Assembly: GCA_947504875.1 (NCBI GenBank) | Contig: CANNJI010000023.1 | Span: forward strand, 1-33,088 | Length of the DNA: 33,088 bases | Source: Legionellaceae bacterium | Lineage (GTDB): Bacteria; Pseudomonadota; Gammaproteobacteria; Legionellales; Legionellaceae | Direction of reading: 5' to 3' | Shown: in pieces, positions 1 through 8,274 of the stretch | Layout of the letters: each line of letters opens with the position of its first letter | How positions within the stretch are numbered: position 1 is the first letter of the stretch | Program-made: the position numbers and the translations under genes | Notes under the pieces: generated by a model | Database searches by the model: none | What the model was told of the DNA's origin: nothing | The model's input: the letters and a program-made list of their open reading frames with translations, nothing else

Positions 1-4
1 ATCT

Positions 5-140
5 CTTCCTGTAAATACGATCCCTTATCATGTCGTCCCCGCGCAGGCGGGGATCCATGCTCAGCATGATCAAAATGCCACATCAAGGATAGATCCCCGC
101 CTGCGCGGGGACGACAATAACAGCACGTATTTACAAGACG
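5..140. repeat. Two-tier inverted repeat (palindromic intergenic element)
   Basis: A perfect 24-bp inverted repeat has its arms at 32-55 and 92-115, separated by 36 bases. The arms are GC-rich, built around gtccccgcgcaggcgggga. Outside it lies a second, AT-rich inverted pair, tgtaaatacg at 10-19 and cgtatttaca at 126-135, with partial pairing continuing outward. The whole unit can fold into one long hairpin and resembles a REP or MITE-like element. A shortened relative of the inner arm (taatccccgctcaggcg) appears near 6059-6075. No coding potential is seen. Confidence 0.75.
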
Positions 141-152
141 ATGCACTAGGAT

Positions 153-261
153 GTAACCCCCCCTTCACGTCTTTCCGAGCACAGCGAGGAATCTTCTACC
201 ATGTTGCGCAGTGACGCATTCTGAAATACCTCGCTGTGCTCTGTATGACGTATGGAGTTAC
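153..261. repeat. Copy of the GAGCACAGCGAGG palindromic repeat family
   Basis: The ends are imperfect inverted repeats (gtaaccccc at 153 and ggagttac ending at 261). Inside, gagcacagcgagg at 177-189 pairs perfectly with cctcgctgtgctc at 229-241. It is the same family as the element at 3881-3994, which has an identical inner arm. No flanking target duplication is visible, so this copy is probably older or has lost its edges. Together with the element at 5-140 it fills the gene-free first 317 bases, downstream of prs. Confidence 0.7.
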
Positions 262-317
262 GCCGTCCCTCGTCATGCTCTCTGAAAGGCGATCGTTTAT
301 TGTTACTTTTTGTGGCG

Positions 318-1262
318 CTATGTAAACATGGAGCTAACGGATTCTTCGATATTCACTCTTTTTATTGCTTGAGCTAGCATTTGTGCAAGACTAACCACTC
401 GAATTTTAGAACATTGTTGAGCTGCTTCGGATAGCGCAATGGTGTCGGTCACAACAATTTCATCGAGCGATGAGTGCGCAATATTCTCAACAGCAGGGCC
501 AGATAGTACGGCGTGGGTTATATAAGCACGCACACTTTTAGCGCCTGACTTTTTAAGTTCTTTTGCAGCAGAACAAAGGGTACCAGCTGTGTCGACGATA
601 TCGTCAATGATGATACAATCACGACCAAAAGGTTCACCAATGATATGCATGACTTGAGATTTGTTAGGGCCTGTTCGTCTTTTATCGATAATTGCCAAAT
701 CGGCGTCATCGAGTTGTTTTGCCATAGCACGTGCGCGGACAACCCCGCCGACGTCAGGCGAAACAACCATTGGGTTTATCAGATTGATTTGCTTAATGTC
801 CTCAGACAAAATGGCAGTAGAGTAGACGTTATCAACAGGCATGTAAAAAAAGCCTTGAATTTGATCGGCATGTAAGTCAACTGTTAATACTCTACATATT
901 CCAACGGCTGCCATCATGTCAGCAACAATTTTTGCTGTAATTGGAACGCGGGCAGAGCGAACGCGTCTGTCTTGTCGTGCATATCCAAAGTAGGGGACCA
1001 CTGCTGTAATACGGCCTGCAGATGCGCGTCGTAGCGCGTCCGCCATGGATAATAACTCCATTAAATTGTTGTTGGTTGGCGCGGACGTTGATTGAATAAT
1101 AAAGACATCTCTACCACGAACATTCTCTAGAATCTCAATCATGGTTTCACCATCACTAAACGTACCAACAGTGGCCTGCCCAATGGGTATATTAAGATGA
1201 GAAGAAATACTTAATGCGAGAGACGGGTTTGCATTACCGGTAAAAATCATCATGGTTGACAT
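318..1262 (-). CDS. prs: Ribose-phosphate pyrophosphokinase (PRPP synthetase)
   Basis: Makes 5-phosphoribosyl-1-pyrophosphate from ribose 5-phosphate and ATP in the cytoplasm, feeding purine, pyrimidine, histidine, tryptophan and NAD synthesis. The 314-residue length matches the bacterial class I family. Visible family motifs are the flexible-loop and ATP-binding region (GYARQDRR), the metal-binding [12 protein letters not shown] and the PRPP loop ([11 protein letters not shown]). The first methionine is used because the family N-terminus ([12 protein letters not shown]) follows within three residues; the second or third Met could equally serve. The tRNA-Gln gene lies 70 bases upstream on the same strand, so the two may share a transcript. 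Downstream there are only palindromic repeats and no obvious intrinsic terminator. Confidence 0.97.
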   Translation of the reverse strand: MSTMMIFTGNANPSLALSISSHLNIPIGQATVGTFSDGETMIEILENVRGRDVFIIQSTSAPTNNNLMELLSMADALRRASAGRITAVVPYFGYARQDRRVRSARVPITAKIVADMMAAVGICRVLTVDLHADQIQGFFYMPVDNVYSTAILSEDIKQINLINPMVVSPDVGGVVRARAMAKQLDDADLAIIDKRRTGPNKSQVMHIIGEPFGRDCIIIDDIVDTAGTLCSAAKELKKSGAKSVRAYITHAVLSGPAVENIAHSSLDEIVVTDTIALSEAAQQCSKIRVVSLAQMLAQAIKRVNIEESVSSMFT

Positions 1263-1332
1263 GTAATACGCCTTTGATTGAAGGGTTTTGTGAGTAGTTT
1301 TATTGTAAGTGTATTTGATTTAAAATAATTTA

Positions 1333-1407
1333 TGGCTGGGGTGCTAGGATTCGAACCTAGGTATGCAGGGATCAAAACCCTGTGCCTTACCGCTTGGCGA
1401 CACCCCA
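1333..1407 (-). tRNA. tRNA-Gln, anticodon TTG
   Basis: Read on the minus strand, the 75-base gene starts TGGGGTGTCGCC and ends CACCCCAGCCA, with CCA encoded. The 7-bp acceptor stem is perfect. The anticodon arm is CAGGG-TTTTGAT-CCCTG, giving anticodon TTG (plus-strand caa at 1373-1375), which reads CAA. The T arm is CCTAG-GTTCGAAT-CCTAG, with the invariant GTTCGA. A TACAAT hexamer lies about 24 bases upstream on the same strand (1436-1431) and could be a -10 box, but no good -35 is seen. A tRNA-Gln next to prs is a common gammaproteobacterial arrangement. Confidence 0.96.
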
Positions 1408-1544
1408 AAAAAAATCCCTCAAAAGCTGCTATTGTACTAGGCCGCTTATCGTACTTGAGAACAGGGCGTATTTTGAAATGATTTTGATGGCTTGTCAACC
1501 AAAAAATGATGATTTACCTCATATATACGCTTATTTGGTTGATA

Positions 1545-1567
1545 AAGCCTCCCTGCATGCGAGGCTT
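1545..1567. terminator. Possible terminator hairpin after lolB
   Basis: The 7-bp stem AAGCCTC/GAGGCTT (1545-1551 with 1561-1567) has a 9-base loop. It lies directly below the lolB stop codon. The better T-run (atttttaa) follows the stem on the plus strand. On the lolB strand only TTTAT follows, so function as a lolB terminator is plausible but weak. Confidence 0.45.
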
Positions 1568-1571
1568 ATTT

Positions 1572-2733
<1,162 letters not shown>

Positions 2734-2758
2734 CTGCTGTTCTTACCTACTGGCATTT

Positions 2759-2776
2759 GGGCAAACTCCATTGCCC
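2759..2776. terminator. Possible shared hairpin between convergent coaD and plsC
   Basis: A 6-bp perfect stem GGGCAA/TTGCCC with a 6-base loop sits in the 48-base gap between the two convergent stop codons. No strong T-run follows on either side, so it may be only a weak bidirectional terminator. Confidence 0.35.
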
Positions 2777-2781
2777 TGCGT

Positions 2782-3531
2782 TTACCTATCATTTGATAGC
2801 GTTTTTATCGCTTCACGCACTTCATGAATAAGGGCTTCTTTGTTCTCGAGTGTAAATTGAGCGGCATCAATGGGTTTCCCTACATGAACCTCTGTTTTTG
2901 TACCCAATGTTATATGAAGTGATCGGGCAGGTATTGCTTCGTAAGCGCCTCGAATACCAATAGGAATAATGGTTGCTTTCGCCTGAATTGCAGTAATAAA
3001 GCCACCTTTTTTAAACGGACCTACATGATTATCAGCTGAACGCGTTCCCTCTGGCGCTATCCACATCACGATACCACTTTCAAGTAAGTTTGCCACCGTT
3101 GCTAAGTCTTTAATCGCTTGGTGTCGGTTTTTTCTATCAACACTGGGAAATTCTGTTTGCTTCATTGCTCGTCCAAACAGAGGGATACGAAATAGTTCTT
3201 TTTTTGCGAGCATTCGAATTGAAGCGTTTGGAAAAGCCGCATAGCTTATGGGAATATCAAGCAGACTGCTATGGTTGCACATAATAATAGTTGGTTGTCC
3301 TTCTTGGGGTGCAACATGGTAAGGATTATGAACGGTACAACCTATTTTGAATATATCTAAAATATGTTTAGACCACTTTCTCATGGTCACGTCGACCCAC
3401 GTGCGATTGACTTGGCCGAATAGCCCTCTAGCAATTGCGCTTACACTGAGGTTACCCATAGACAGTAAGGATAATAAAATAATCCGAGATGACTGTAGCA
3501 AGGTTAATTGTTTTTTATTCTTGTTCGTCAT
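2782..3531 (-). CDS. plsC: 1-acyl-sn-glycerol-3-phosphate acyltransferase (PlsC family)
   Basis: Acylates lysophosphatidic acid to phosphatidic acid at the inner membrane, feeding phospholipid synthesis. Of 249 residues, the acyltransferase core carries the NHSSLLD box (HX4D, His87 and Asp92) and the PEGTRS box (160-165), both catalytic or substrate-binding motifs of the family. A hydrophobic segment near residues 14-35 is likely the membrane anchor. The frame extends two codons further to a TTG at 3537, but ATG at 3531 is the better start. The gene overlaps the end of the small membrane protein upstream by 17 bases, so the two are probably co-transcribed. Other members of the superfamily have related substrates; the motifs do not fix specificity. 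Confidence 0.88.
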   Translation of the reverse strand: MTNKNKKQLTLLQSSRIILLSLLSMGNLSVSAIARGLFGQVNRTWVDVTMRKWSKHILDIFKIGCTVHNPYHVAPQEGQPTIIMCNHSSLLDIPISYAAFPNASIRMLAKKELFRIPLFGRAMKQTEFPSVDRKNRHQAIKDLATVANLLESGIVMWIAPEGTRSADNHVGPFKKGGFITAIQAKATIIPIGIRGAYEAIPARSLHITLGTKTEVHVGKPIDAAQFTLENKEALIHEVREAIKTLSNDR

Positions 3532-3757
3532 GTTCAATCACTCTATTTCGTTTTTTTTGTGGTGAGTCTGCCGGTTTGTTGAGGTTACTGATATATTGGA
3601 TACCTGCAAAAATGCTCCAGAGTATAACGCCAATAAATAACCCCCACAGCAGCAGGTAAGAGAAAAAAAGAAAAACAACAACACCAAAGATAATGGCGAT
3701 ACCAATCATAATGAAAGAAGGGAGTTGTTGGATGAGCTGTTTGAATAATCCAGTCAT
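3515..3757 (-). CDS. Small membrane protein of unknown function
   Basis: An 80-residue protein I do not recognise. Residues about 15-55 are strongly hydrophobic (IGIAIIFGVVVFLFF, then LLLWGLFIGVILWSIFAG) and probably form two transmembrane helices. The last 20 residues are charged (QKKRNRVIEHDEQE). The minus-strand context shows AAGGA shortly before the ATG, a good ribosome site. Its end overlaps the plsC start by 17 bases, which suggests translational coupling and a role alongside plsC in the membrane, though that is inference only. Confidence 0.7.
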   Translation of the reverse strand: MTGLFKQLIQQLPSFIMIGIAIIFGVVVFLFFSYLLLWGLFIGVILWSIFAGIQYISNLNKPADSPQKKRNRVIEHDEQE

Positions 3758-3839
3758 GTCTGTTCCTTAATGCTATTTCGTTAAATTATCATACAGAATG
3801 CGTTCGTAAGCAATAAAATTTGGTGTTCAGGCTAATCAT

Positions 3840-3870
3840 TTGATTAATTTTGCTCAAAATGCTGTATAAT
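3840..3870 (+). promoter_or_regulatory. Probable promoter of the desaturase gene
   Basis: A perfect TATAAT lies at 3865-3870, with TTGATT at 3840-3845. The 19-base spacer is slightly long. The expected transcription start would fall near 3877, inside the left copy of the 8-bp duplication that flanks the inserted element. The element therefore sits in the 5' leader rather than upstream of the promoter. Confidence 0.55.
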
Positions 3871-3872
3871 GT

Positions 3873-4002
3873 CCAAATTGGTAGCTCCCCATGTCTTTCC
3901 GAGCACAGCGAGGAATCTTCTAAGATGTGTGGCACTGAGATGCATTCTGAGAGCCCTCGCGCAGCGAAGGATGACGAATGGGGTGGGGAGTTACCCAAAT
4001 TG
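3873..4002. mobile_element. MITE-like insertion with perfect 8-bp target-site duplication
   Basis: The 114-bp element (3881-3994) has near-perfect 10-bp terminal inverted repeats, GTAGCTCCCC and GGGGAGTTAC (one mismatch). It is flanked on both sides by the identical octamer CCAAATTG (3873-3880 and 3995-4002). It carries the repeat-family core (tccgagcacagcgagg) and inner partial palindromes, and encodes no transposase. The duplication is the signature of transposition and shows the pre-insertion sequence: promoter, CCAAATTG, then the desaturase start region. The element happens to stay open in the desaturase frame, which creates a misleading long N-terminal extension. Confidence 0.88.
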
Positions 4003-4038
4003 GCGTTAATGGAATTATCTCATGGGGGTACAACAAGC

Positions 4039-5223
4039 ATGTTTGGACTTTTAAATTTGTCATTTTGGGGTTATGTCATAGCGACAATTGTTTTGACACA
4101 AATTACAATTGCTTCTGTAACAATCTATCTTCACCGTTATCAAACCCATCGCGCTTTAAGTTTACATCCACTCATCAGTCATTTCTTTCGTCTTTGGCTT
4201 TGGTTAACAACAGGTATGGTTACAGGCGAATGGGTGGCTATCCATCGTAAACATCATGCAACAACTGACATTGCAGGTGATCCGCACAGTCCTGTTGTTT
4301 TAGGGATTAAAAAAGTATTTTGGGAGGGAGCAGAGCTGTATCGCTCCGCGCGTAAGGACCGCGACATGATCGAAAAATATTCTCATGGAACCCCAAATGA
4401 CTGGATTGAGGAAAATATTTATAAAAAATATTCGGCAAAGGGTATTTTGATCACGTTAGCCCTTGATATCTTGTTGTTTGGTATTCCAGGTGTGAGCATT
4501 TGGGCGATACAAATGATGTGGATCCCACTTTGGGCTGCTGGCGTTGTGAATGGAATTGGGCATTATTGGGGTTATCGGAACTTTGAATGTCAAGATTCGG
4601 CTAAAAATGTTTTCCCGTGGGGCTTTTGGATAGGCGGGGAAGAATTACATAATAATCATCACACTTTTGCATCTTCTGCCAAATTTTCTGTAAAGTGGTG
4701 GGAGTTTGATATCGGATGGTTTTATATTCGATGTTTATCGTTGTTGGGTTTGGCTAAAGTCAAAAAGTTACCGCCTAAACTGTTATCTAAGCAAGGCAAG
4801 TTACATGTGGATTTGGATACGGTAGTTGCTGTCGTTGGTAATCGTTTTCAAGTGATGTCTGATTATTATAAACGCGTTATTCGTCCAGTGTTACAAGAAG
4901 AAAAGCGTAATTCAAATGAAACTTCAGCAGAAAAAGCATTGTTCCAACGCGCAGGTGTGTTATTACGTAGACGAGAAGAGATGCTTTCATCAAGTGCAAT
5001 CTCTCGATTAGAAGCGCTGCTTTCACGTTATGAGCGCTTACGTGTTGTCTATGCTTATCGACAATCCTTGCAAAATATATGGTTAAAAACGGCCAGTTCT
5101 CAAAAGGAATTGATTGAATCATTGCAGCAATGGTGCAAACAGGCAGAGGGCTCAGGCCTTGATGTGTTAAAACAGTTTGCTGAACAAATAAAAAGTTATG
5201 TTCCGAAGGCAGCAATTGTATAA
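4039..5223 (+). CDS. Membrane fatty-acid (delta-9 type) desaturase
   Basis: An integral-membrane di-iron oxygenase that introduces a cis double bond into saturated acyl chains, adjusting membrane fluidity. The 394 residues contain the three diagnostic histidine boxes: HRYQTH (32-37), HRKHH (69-73) and HNNHH (204-208), with hydrophobic helices between them. The C-terminal third is hydrophilic and helical, with Arg/Glu-rich stretches. The frame is open from 3850, but its first 50 or so codons are mostly transposon-derived (3881-3994). ATG at 4009 or 4039 are the real candidates. I prefer 4039 because MFGLLNLSFWG resembles the usual N-terminus and GGGGG lies about 10 bases upstream. zipA follows 56 bases later on the same strand. 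Confidence 0.9.
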   Translation: MFGLLNLSFWGYVIATIVLTQITIASVTIYLHRYQTHRALSLHPLISHFFRLWLWLTTGMVTGEWVAIHRKHHATTDIAGDPHSPVVLGIKKVFWEGAELYRSARKDRDMIEKYSHGTPNDWIEENIYKKYSAKGILITLALDILLFGIPGVSIWAIQMMWIPLWAAGVVNGIGHYWGYRNFECQDSAKNVFPWGFWIGGEELHNNHHTFASSAKFSVKWWEFDIGWFYIRCLSLLGLAKVKKLPPKLLSKQGKLHVDLDTVVAVVGNRFQVMSDYYKRVIRPVLQEEKRNSNETSAEKALFQRAGVLLRRREEMLSSSAISRLEALLSRYERLRVVYAYRQSLQNIWLKTASSQKELIESLQQWCKQAEGSGLDVLKQFAEQIKSYVPKAAIV

Positions 5224-5279
5224 TAAAGCTAATTTCTAGGATAGAATTATTATTCAATCTGAATCAGGAGGAGATGACA

Positions 5280-6029
5280 ATGTCAATTAATTGGAGTTTT
5301 GTTCTTAATGCATTGCTTTTAACTGGCGTTGTTGTTGCCATTGTCAGAATGGTCAAAGCAAAACGTGCAGTGGGGTTGGTGCCAGCAACTCGGCAAACCA
5401 CCACGCCACGGATGGGCGCCTTCTCTTCTGAGCATACGGACGACATTATTGCGGTACGAAAAGTTGACGCCTCACCAATACTATCGGTGCAGCCAAAATT
5501 GCATCCTGTAATCGCTGCAAAAAATGATGAGCCATTCCTGGAAAAAAATGATGAGCCACTTCAAATTGAAGAGACGCCGGCTGTTGAAAAACAAAAAATA
5601 GAGTCAAAATCTGCAACCTTGGTTTTATTTTTATTAGCAAAAGAAAATCGGCAATTGGCAGGGTATGAGTTGTTGCAAACATTGCTTGCTGCGGGTTTGC
5701 GTTTTGGTGAGGGTCAGTTGTTTCATCGTCATCAACATCCTAATGGTCAGGGACCGGTTCTTTGTAGTTTAGCTACAGCAACGCCGACCGGTGTTTTTGA
5801 TCTACAAAACATAGGCGCATTTAGTGTGCATGGTCTGTGTTTATTCATGCAGCCTTCCTCTAATCAATCGATCGATGCAGAACGTTTTGGAATTATGCTG
5901 GATACGGCAAAACAATTAAGCGAAGGCTTAGATACTTATTTGCTTGATGATCAACGTAAGCCATGGTCAGATGCAACGCTCAGCCGATATTATAGAAAAC
6001 TCGGTTTAGAAGAGGTTGAAGAAGCGTAA
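5280..6029 (+). CDS. zipA: Cell division protein ZipA
   Basis: Anchors FtsZ to the inner membrane at the division site. The 249-residue protein has one N-terminal transmembrane helix (about residues 5-24), a basic patch just after it (VKAKRA), a variable linker, and a C-terminal FtsZ-binding domain of about 130 residues (from SATLVLFLLAKENR on) with the typical GxFDLQNIGAFSVHGLCLFM core. The linker contains a tandem 8-residue duplication (KNDEPFLE then KNDEPLQI), encoded by a 24-bp repeat at 5520-5567. ATG at 5280 is chosen over 5274 because AGGAGG (5266-5271) is then 8 bases away. The usual neighbour ligA is not adjacent. Confidence 0.88.
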   Translation: MSINWSFVLNALLLTGVVVAIVRMVKAKRAVGLVPATRQTTTPRMGAFSSEHTDDIIAVRKVDASPILSVQPKLHPVIAAKNDEPFLEKNDEPLQIEETPAVEKQKIESKSATLVLFLLAKENRQLAGYELLQTLLAAGLRFGEGQLFHRHQHPNGQGPVLCSLATATPTGVFDLQNIGAFSVHGLCLFMQPSSNQSIDAERFGIMLDTAKQLSEGLDTYLLDDQRKPWSDATLSRYYRKLGLEEVEEA

Positions 6030-6132
6030 TCGCTTATTTTGGGGTACGACGAAAGTCTAATCCCCGCTCAGGCGTTCTGATCAACCCTAAATGGGTGACC
6101 ACTCCCTAATTTTTTCCGCGAGTACTTCTTAG

Positions 6133-6184
6133 GTTGTTCCGAGCACAGCGAGAAATCTCCTAAGAGGTAGCACTGTTTCGTAAC
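6133..6184. repeat. Partial copy of the GAGCACAGCGAG repeat family
   Basis: Contains ttccgagcacagcgagaaatct, matching the core of the element at 3881-3994, and ends in gtaac, one half of the family terminus. The inverted pair ttcttagg/cctaagag surrounds the core. It lies between the convergent zipA and gpsA genes and abuts the gpsA stop codon, where it may help separate the two transcripts. Confidence 0.6.
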
Positions 6185-6185
6185 C

Positions 6186-7181
6186 CTATTCGTCTCTCAG
6201 CGGTCGTTCCATTAAATTTTTTGCTGCTTGTTGCGGCGTTAGTCGACCATTTAAAACATGATCAACTTCGGTGCAAATAGGAAGTTCGACGCCTATTGTT
6301 TTTGCGATAGCGCAAATTTGTGCTGCATTGTGTTGGCCTTCTACGACTTGACCAATGCGTTTTACAGCATCGGGCGCATCAACCCCTTGTCCTAGCAGTA
6401 ATCCAAAACGTCTATTTCTTGACTGATTATCTGTACAGGTAAGTACAAGATCACCCACACCAGCCAAGCCTAAAAAAGTCTGCTGCTGAGCACCTAGTGC
6501 TAATCCCAGGCGGGTCATTTCTGCAAGGCCGCGTGTAATCAGGGCTGCTTTGGTGTTTGCACCGTAATTAAGACCATCACTCATGCCACAGGCAATCGCT
6601 AATACATTTTTAATTGCACCACAAATCTGCACACCAATCATGTCGTGATTAAAATAGGCGCGTAAGGTGTTTTGATTAATAAGGTTTCGTAGGGTTTGAA
6701 GATAAGCGGTATTATTACCAGAAAAAATAAGTGCGGTAGGTATCTCTCTCGCCACTTCGTTTGCAAAGGATGGACCAGATAAAATCGCCATTGGAAAATC
6801 CTTGCCCAAACGATCAGCAACAATGTCGCTAAAAAAAGCGTGGGTGAGCGGATCAACGCCTTTGGTTAACCAAGCAATGCCAGGTTGTGTTATGCGCTTT
6901 TTAATTGAGTCAAATAAAGCTGTAAATGCATGGGATGGAACAGCAATAATGAGTTGTTCTGCTTCTTTAAGACAAAAATCTAAATTGTCGGTTGGAAGAA
7001 GAGATTTAGGAAAGATGATGTTAGGTAAATATCGTGCGTTTTCTTTTTGTTGTTGCATGGTTTGCACATGAGTTGAATCGCGTGCCCATAAGAGAACGCG
7101 ATGGTTTGCATGTGCAAGATGAATTGCAACGGCAGTGCCCCATGATCCTGCACCTAAAATGGCAAGGGTTTTTGTTTTCAT
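6186..7181 (-). CDS. gpsA: Glycerol-3-phosphate dehydrogenase [NAD(P)+]
   Basis: Reduces dihydroxyacetone phosphate to sn-glycerol 3-phosphate, the backbone for phospholipids, in the cytoplasm. The 331 residues fit the family. The N-terminal Rossmann fold has GAGSWGTAVA (10-19), followed by LSGPSFANEV and the catalytic-region KNVLAIACGMSDGL and GLAGVGDLVLTCT motifs, ending with the QVVEGQHNA segment. It starts 3 bases after the secB stop, so it is surely co-transcribed with secB and the rhodanese. It supplies substrate upstream of the PlsC step encoded nearby. Confidence 0.97.
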   Translation of the reverse strand: MKTKTLAILGAGSWGTAVAIHLAHANHRVLLWARDSTHVQTMQQQKENARYLPNIIFPKSLLPTDNLDFCLKEAEQLIIAVPSHAFTALFDSIKKRITQPGIAWLTKGVDPLTHAFFSDIVADRLGKDFPMAILSGPSFANEVAREIPTALIFSGNNTAYLQTLRNLINQNTLRAYFNHDMIGVQICGAIKNVLAIACGMSDGLNYGANTKAALITRGLAEMTRLGLALGAQQQTFLGLAGVGDLVLTCTDNQSRNRRFGLLLGQGVDAPDAVKRIGQVVEGQHNAAQICAIAKTIGVELPICTEVDHVLNGRLTPQQAAKNLMERPLRDE

Positions 7182-7184
7182 GGC

Positions 7185-7667
7185 TTAGTGCGTTGTTTGT
7201 TCTATATTTGGCGCTTGATTTTTTTGTTGCATTTGTTGTATGTAAAGTGCATCAAAATTAATAGGTGCTAAAACGAGCTGAGGGAAACTTCCTCGACTGA
7301 CTTCAGTGGTAATTGCTTCTCTGGCATAGGGAAATAAAATACTTGGACAAAAACTTCCAAGGAGGTGTGCCATTTGCTCTTCTGGTGCTCCATTGATGGT
7401 AAAAATTCCGGCTTGTTGAACTTCAATTAAAAAAGCGTTTGCGCCATTATTTTTAACAGTTGTTGTGACCGTGAGAACTACTTCATAAATGTTTTTATCG
7501 AGTGTTGTATGCTCGGTGTTTAATTCTAAAGATAGCTCAGGTTCCCAAGTTTGTTGGAATACCGCGGGTGTGTTGACTGTTTCGAAAGATAGATTTTTTA
7601 CATAGATGCGTTGAATCATAAATTGAGCTTCGGGTGTTGTTTCAGTGGGTTGATTTTTGTCTGTCAT
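7185..7667 (-). CDS. secB: Protein-export chaperone SecB
   Basis: A tetrameric cytosolic chaperone that keeps preproteins unfolded and hands them to SecA. The 160 residues show the family pattern: [19 protein letters not shown] near the start, LELNTEH, the VEVQQAG-like segment and the highly conserved [17 protein letters not shown], then [20 protein letters not shown] lies about 6 bases before the ATG. It sits between the rhodanese gene and gpsA. In Escherichia coli the order is yibN-grxC-secB-gpsA; grxC is missing here, with only 21 bases between rhodanese and secB. Confidence 0.96.
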   Translation of the reverse strand: MTDKNQPTETTPEAQFMIQRIYVKNLSFETVNTPAVFQQTWEPELSLELNTEHTTLDKNIYEVVLTVTTTVKNNGANAFLIEVQQAGIFTINGAPEEQMAHLLGSFCPSILFPYAREAITTEVSRGSFPQLVLAPINFDALYIQQMQQKNQAPNIEQTTH

Positions 7668-7688
7668 GATAATTGTCCTTGGGTTTTG

Positions 7689-8108
7689 TTATTTTTTTTT
7701 GATAAGGGGCAAATTTTCTGTTTGCCAAGTCGTTATTCCACCATTGAGTGTCATGGCTTTAGTGAATCCTTGTTTCTTAAGCGCTTTTGCTAAGTTAGCG
7801 GCCATTATTCCACGAACACAAACAATAACCAGCGGTGTATTCTTATATTTTTCTATTTTTTTTGTATCGTCAGCATCAATCCGAATGGATCCGATGATAT
7901 GACCTTTATTGAACGATTCTTTATCTCGTATATCAATAATAACAGCGTGATCATGATTAATGGCAGAAATTGCTTCTGCCGTGCTCAATGCATTCGGTTT
8001 GTTTTTTTGTGAAAAATGCTCATTGAGTAGGCCAATGATGATCAGCGTTACGAAAGCAAGCCCTAACGCCCAGTGGCGTGTACTAAATTCTAGAAGTTGT
8101 TGTTGCAT
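7689..8108 (-). CDS. Membrane-anchored rhodanese-like protein (YibN type)
   Basis: A single-domain rhodanese of 139 residues with an N-terminal membrane helix (about 12-29, WALGLAFVTLIIIGLL). The rhodanese domain follows, with IDIRDKESFNKGHIIGSI and the active-site loop starting at Cys97 (CVRGIM). A sulfurtransferase role is likely, but the substrate is unknown. The position ahead of secB and gpsA matches E. coli yibN. This is the first gene of the three-gene minus-strand operon, and it is divergent from the argS-derived gene 166 bases away. Confidence 0.88.
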   Translation of the reverse strand: MQQQLLEFSTRHWALGLAFVTLIIIGLLNEHFSQKNKPNALSTAEAISAINHDHAVIIDIRDKESFNKGHIIGSIRIDADDTKKIEKYKNTPLVIVCVRGIMAANLAKALKKQGFTKAMTLNGGITTWQTENLPLIKKK

Positions 8109-8205
8109 TGTGTGTCCGGTTTATTAAATGATGATATGAATTATCACGATATTTATTCATGAACGCAAGCGACTCATGCGAATATGGGCTTTAGGTAACG
8201 CGCTA

Positions 8206-8263
8206 GGTCATCCCGAGCATAGCGAGAGATCTCTGTGTTGTGGTAAAGTACCGTGGGGGTAAC
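8206..8263. repeat. Partial copy of the GAGCAYAGCGAG repeat in the argS-remnant leader
   Basis: Begins ggtcatcccgagcatagcgagagatct, the same core as the other copies, and ends in gggggtaac, which resembles a family terminus. It finishes only 11 bases before the start codon at 8275 and occupies the place where a ribosome site would normally be. No target duplication is visible. Confidence 0.55.
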
Positions 8264-8274
8264 CATTTAACAGC

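Noticed and set aside
3850-4038. Long N-terminal extension of the desaturase from ATG 3850
   Set aside because: Most of the codons are inside the inserted element and its target duplications, and the first ATG lies upstream of the -10 box. The protein from 4039 already has the family length and N-terminus.
8109-8274. Missing argS core hidden by frameshifts upstream of the remnant
   Set aside because: The upstream 166 bases are repeat and spacer, and the remnant already starts with the ArgRS N-terminal domain. The core is deleted, not out of frame.
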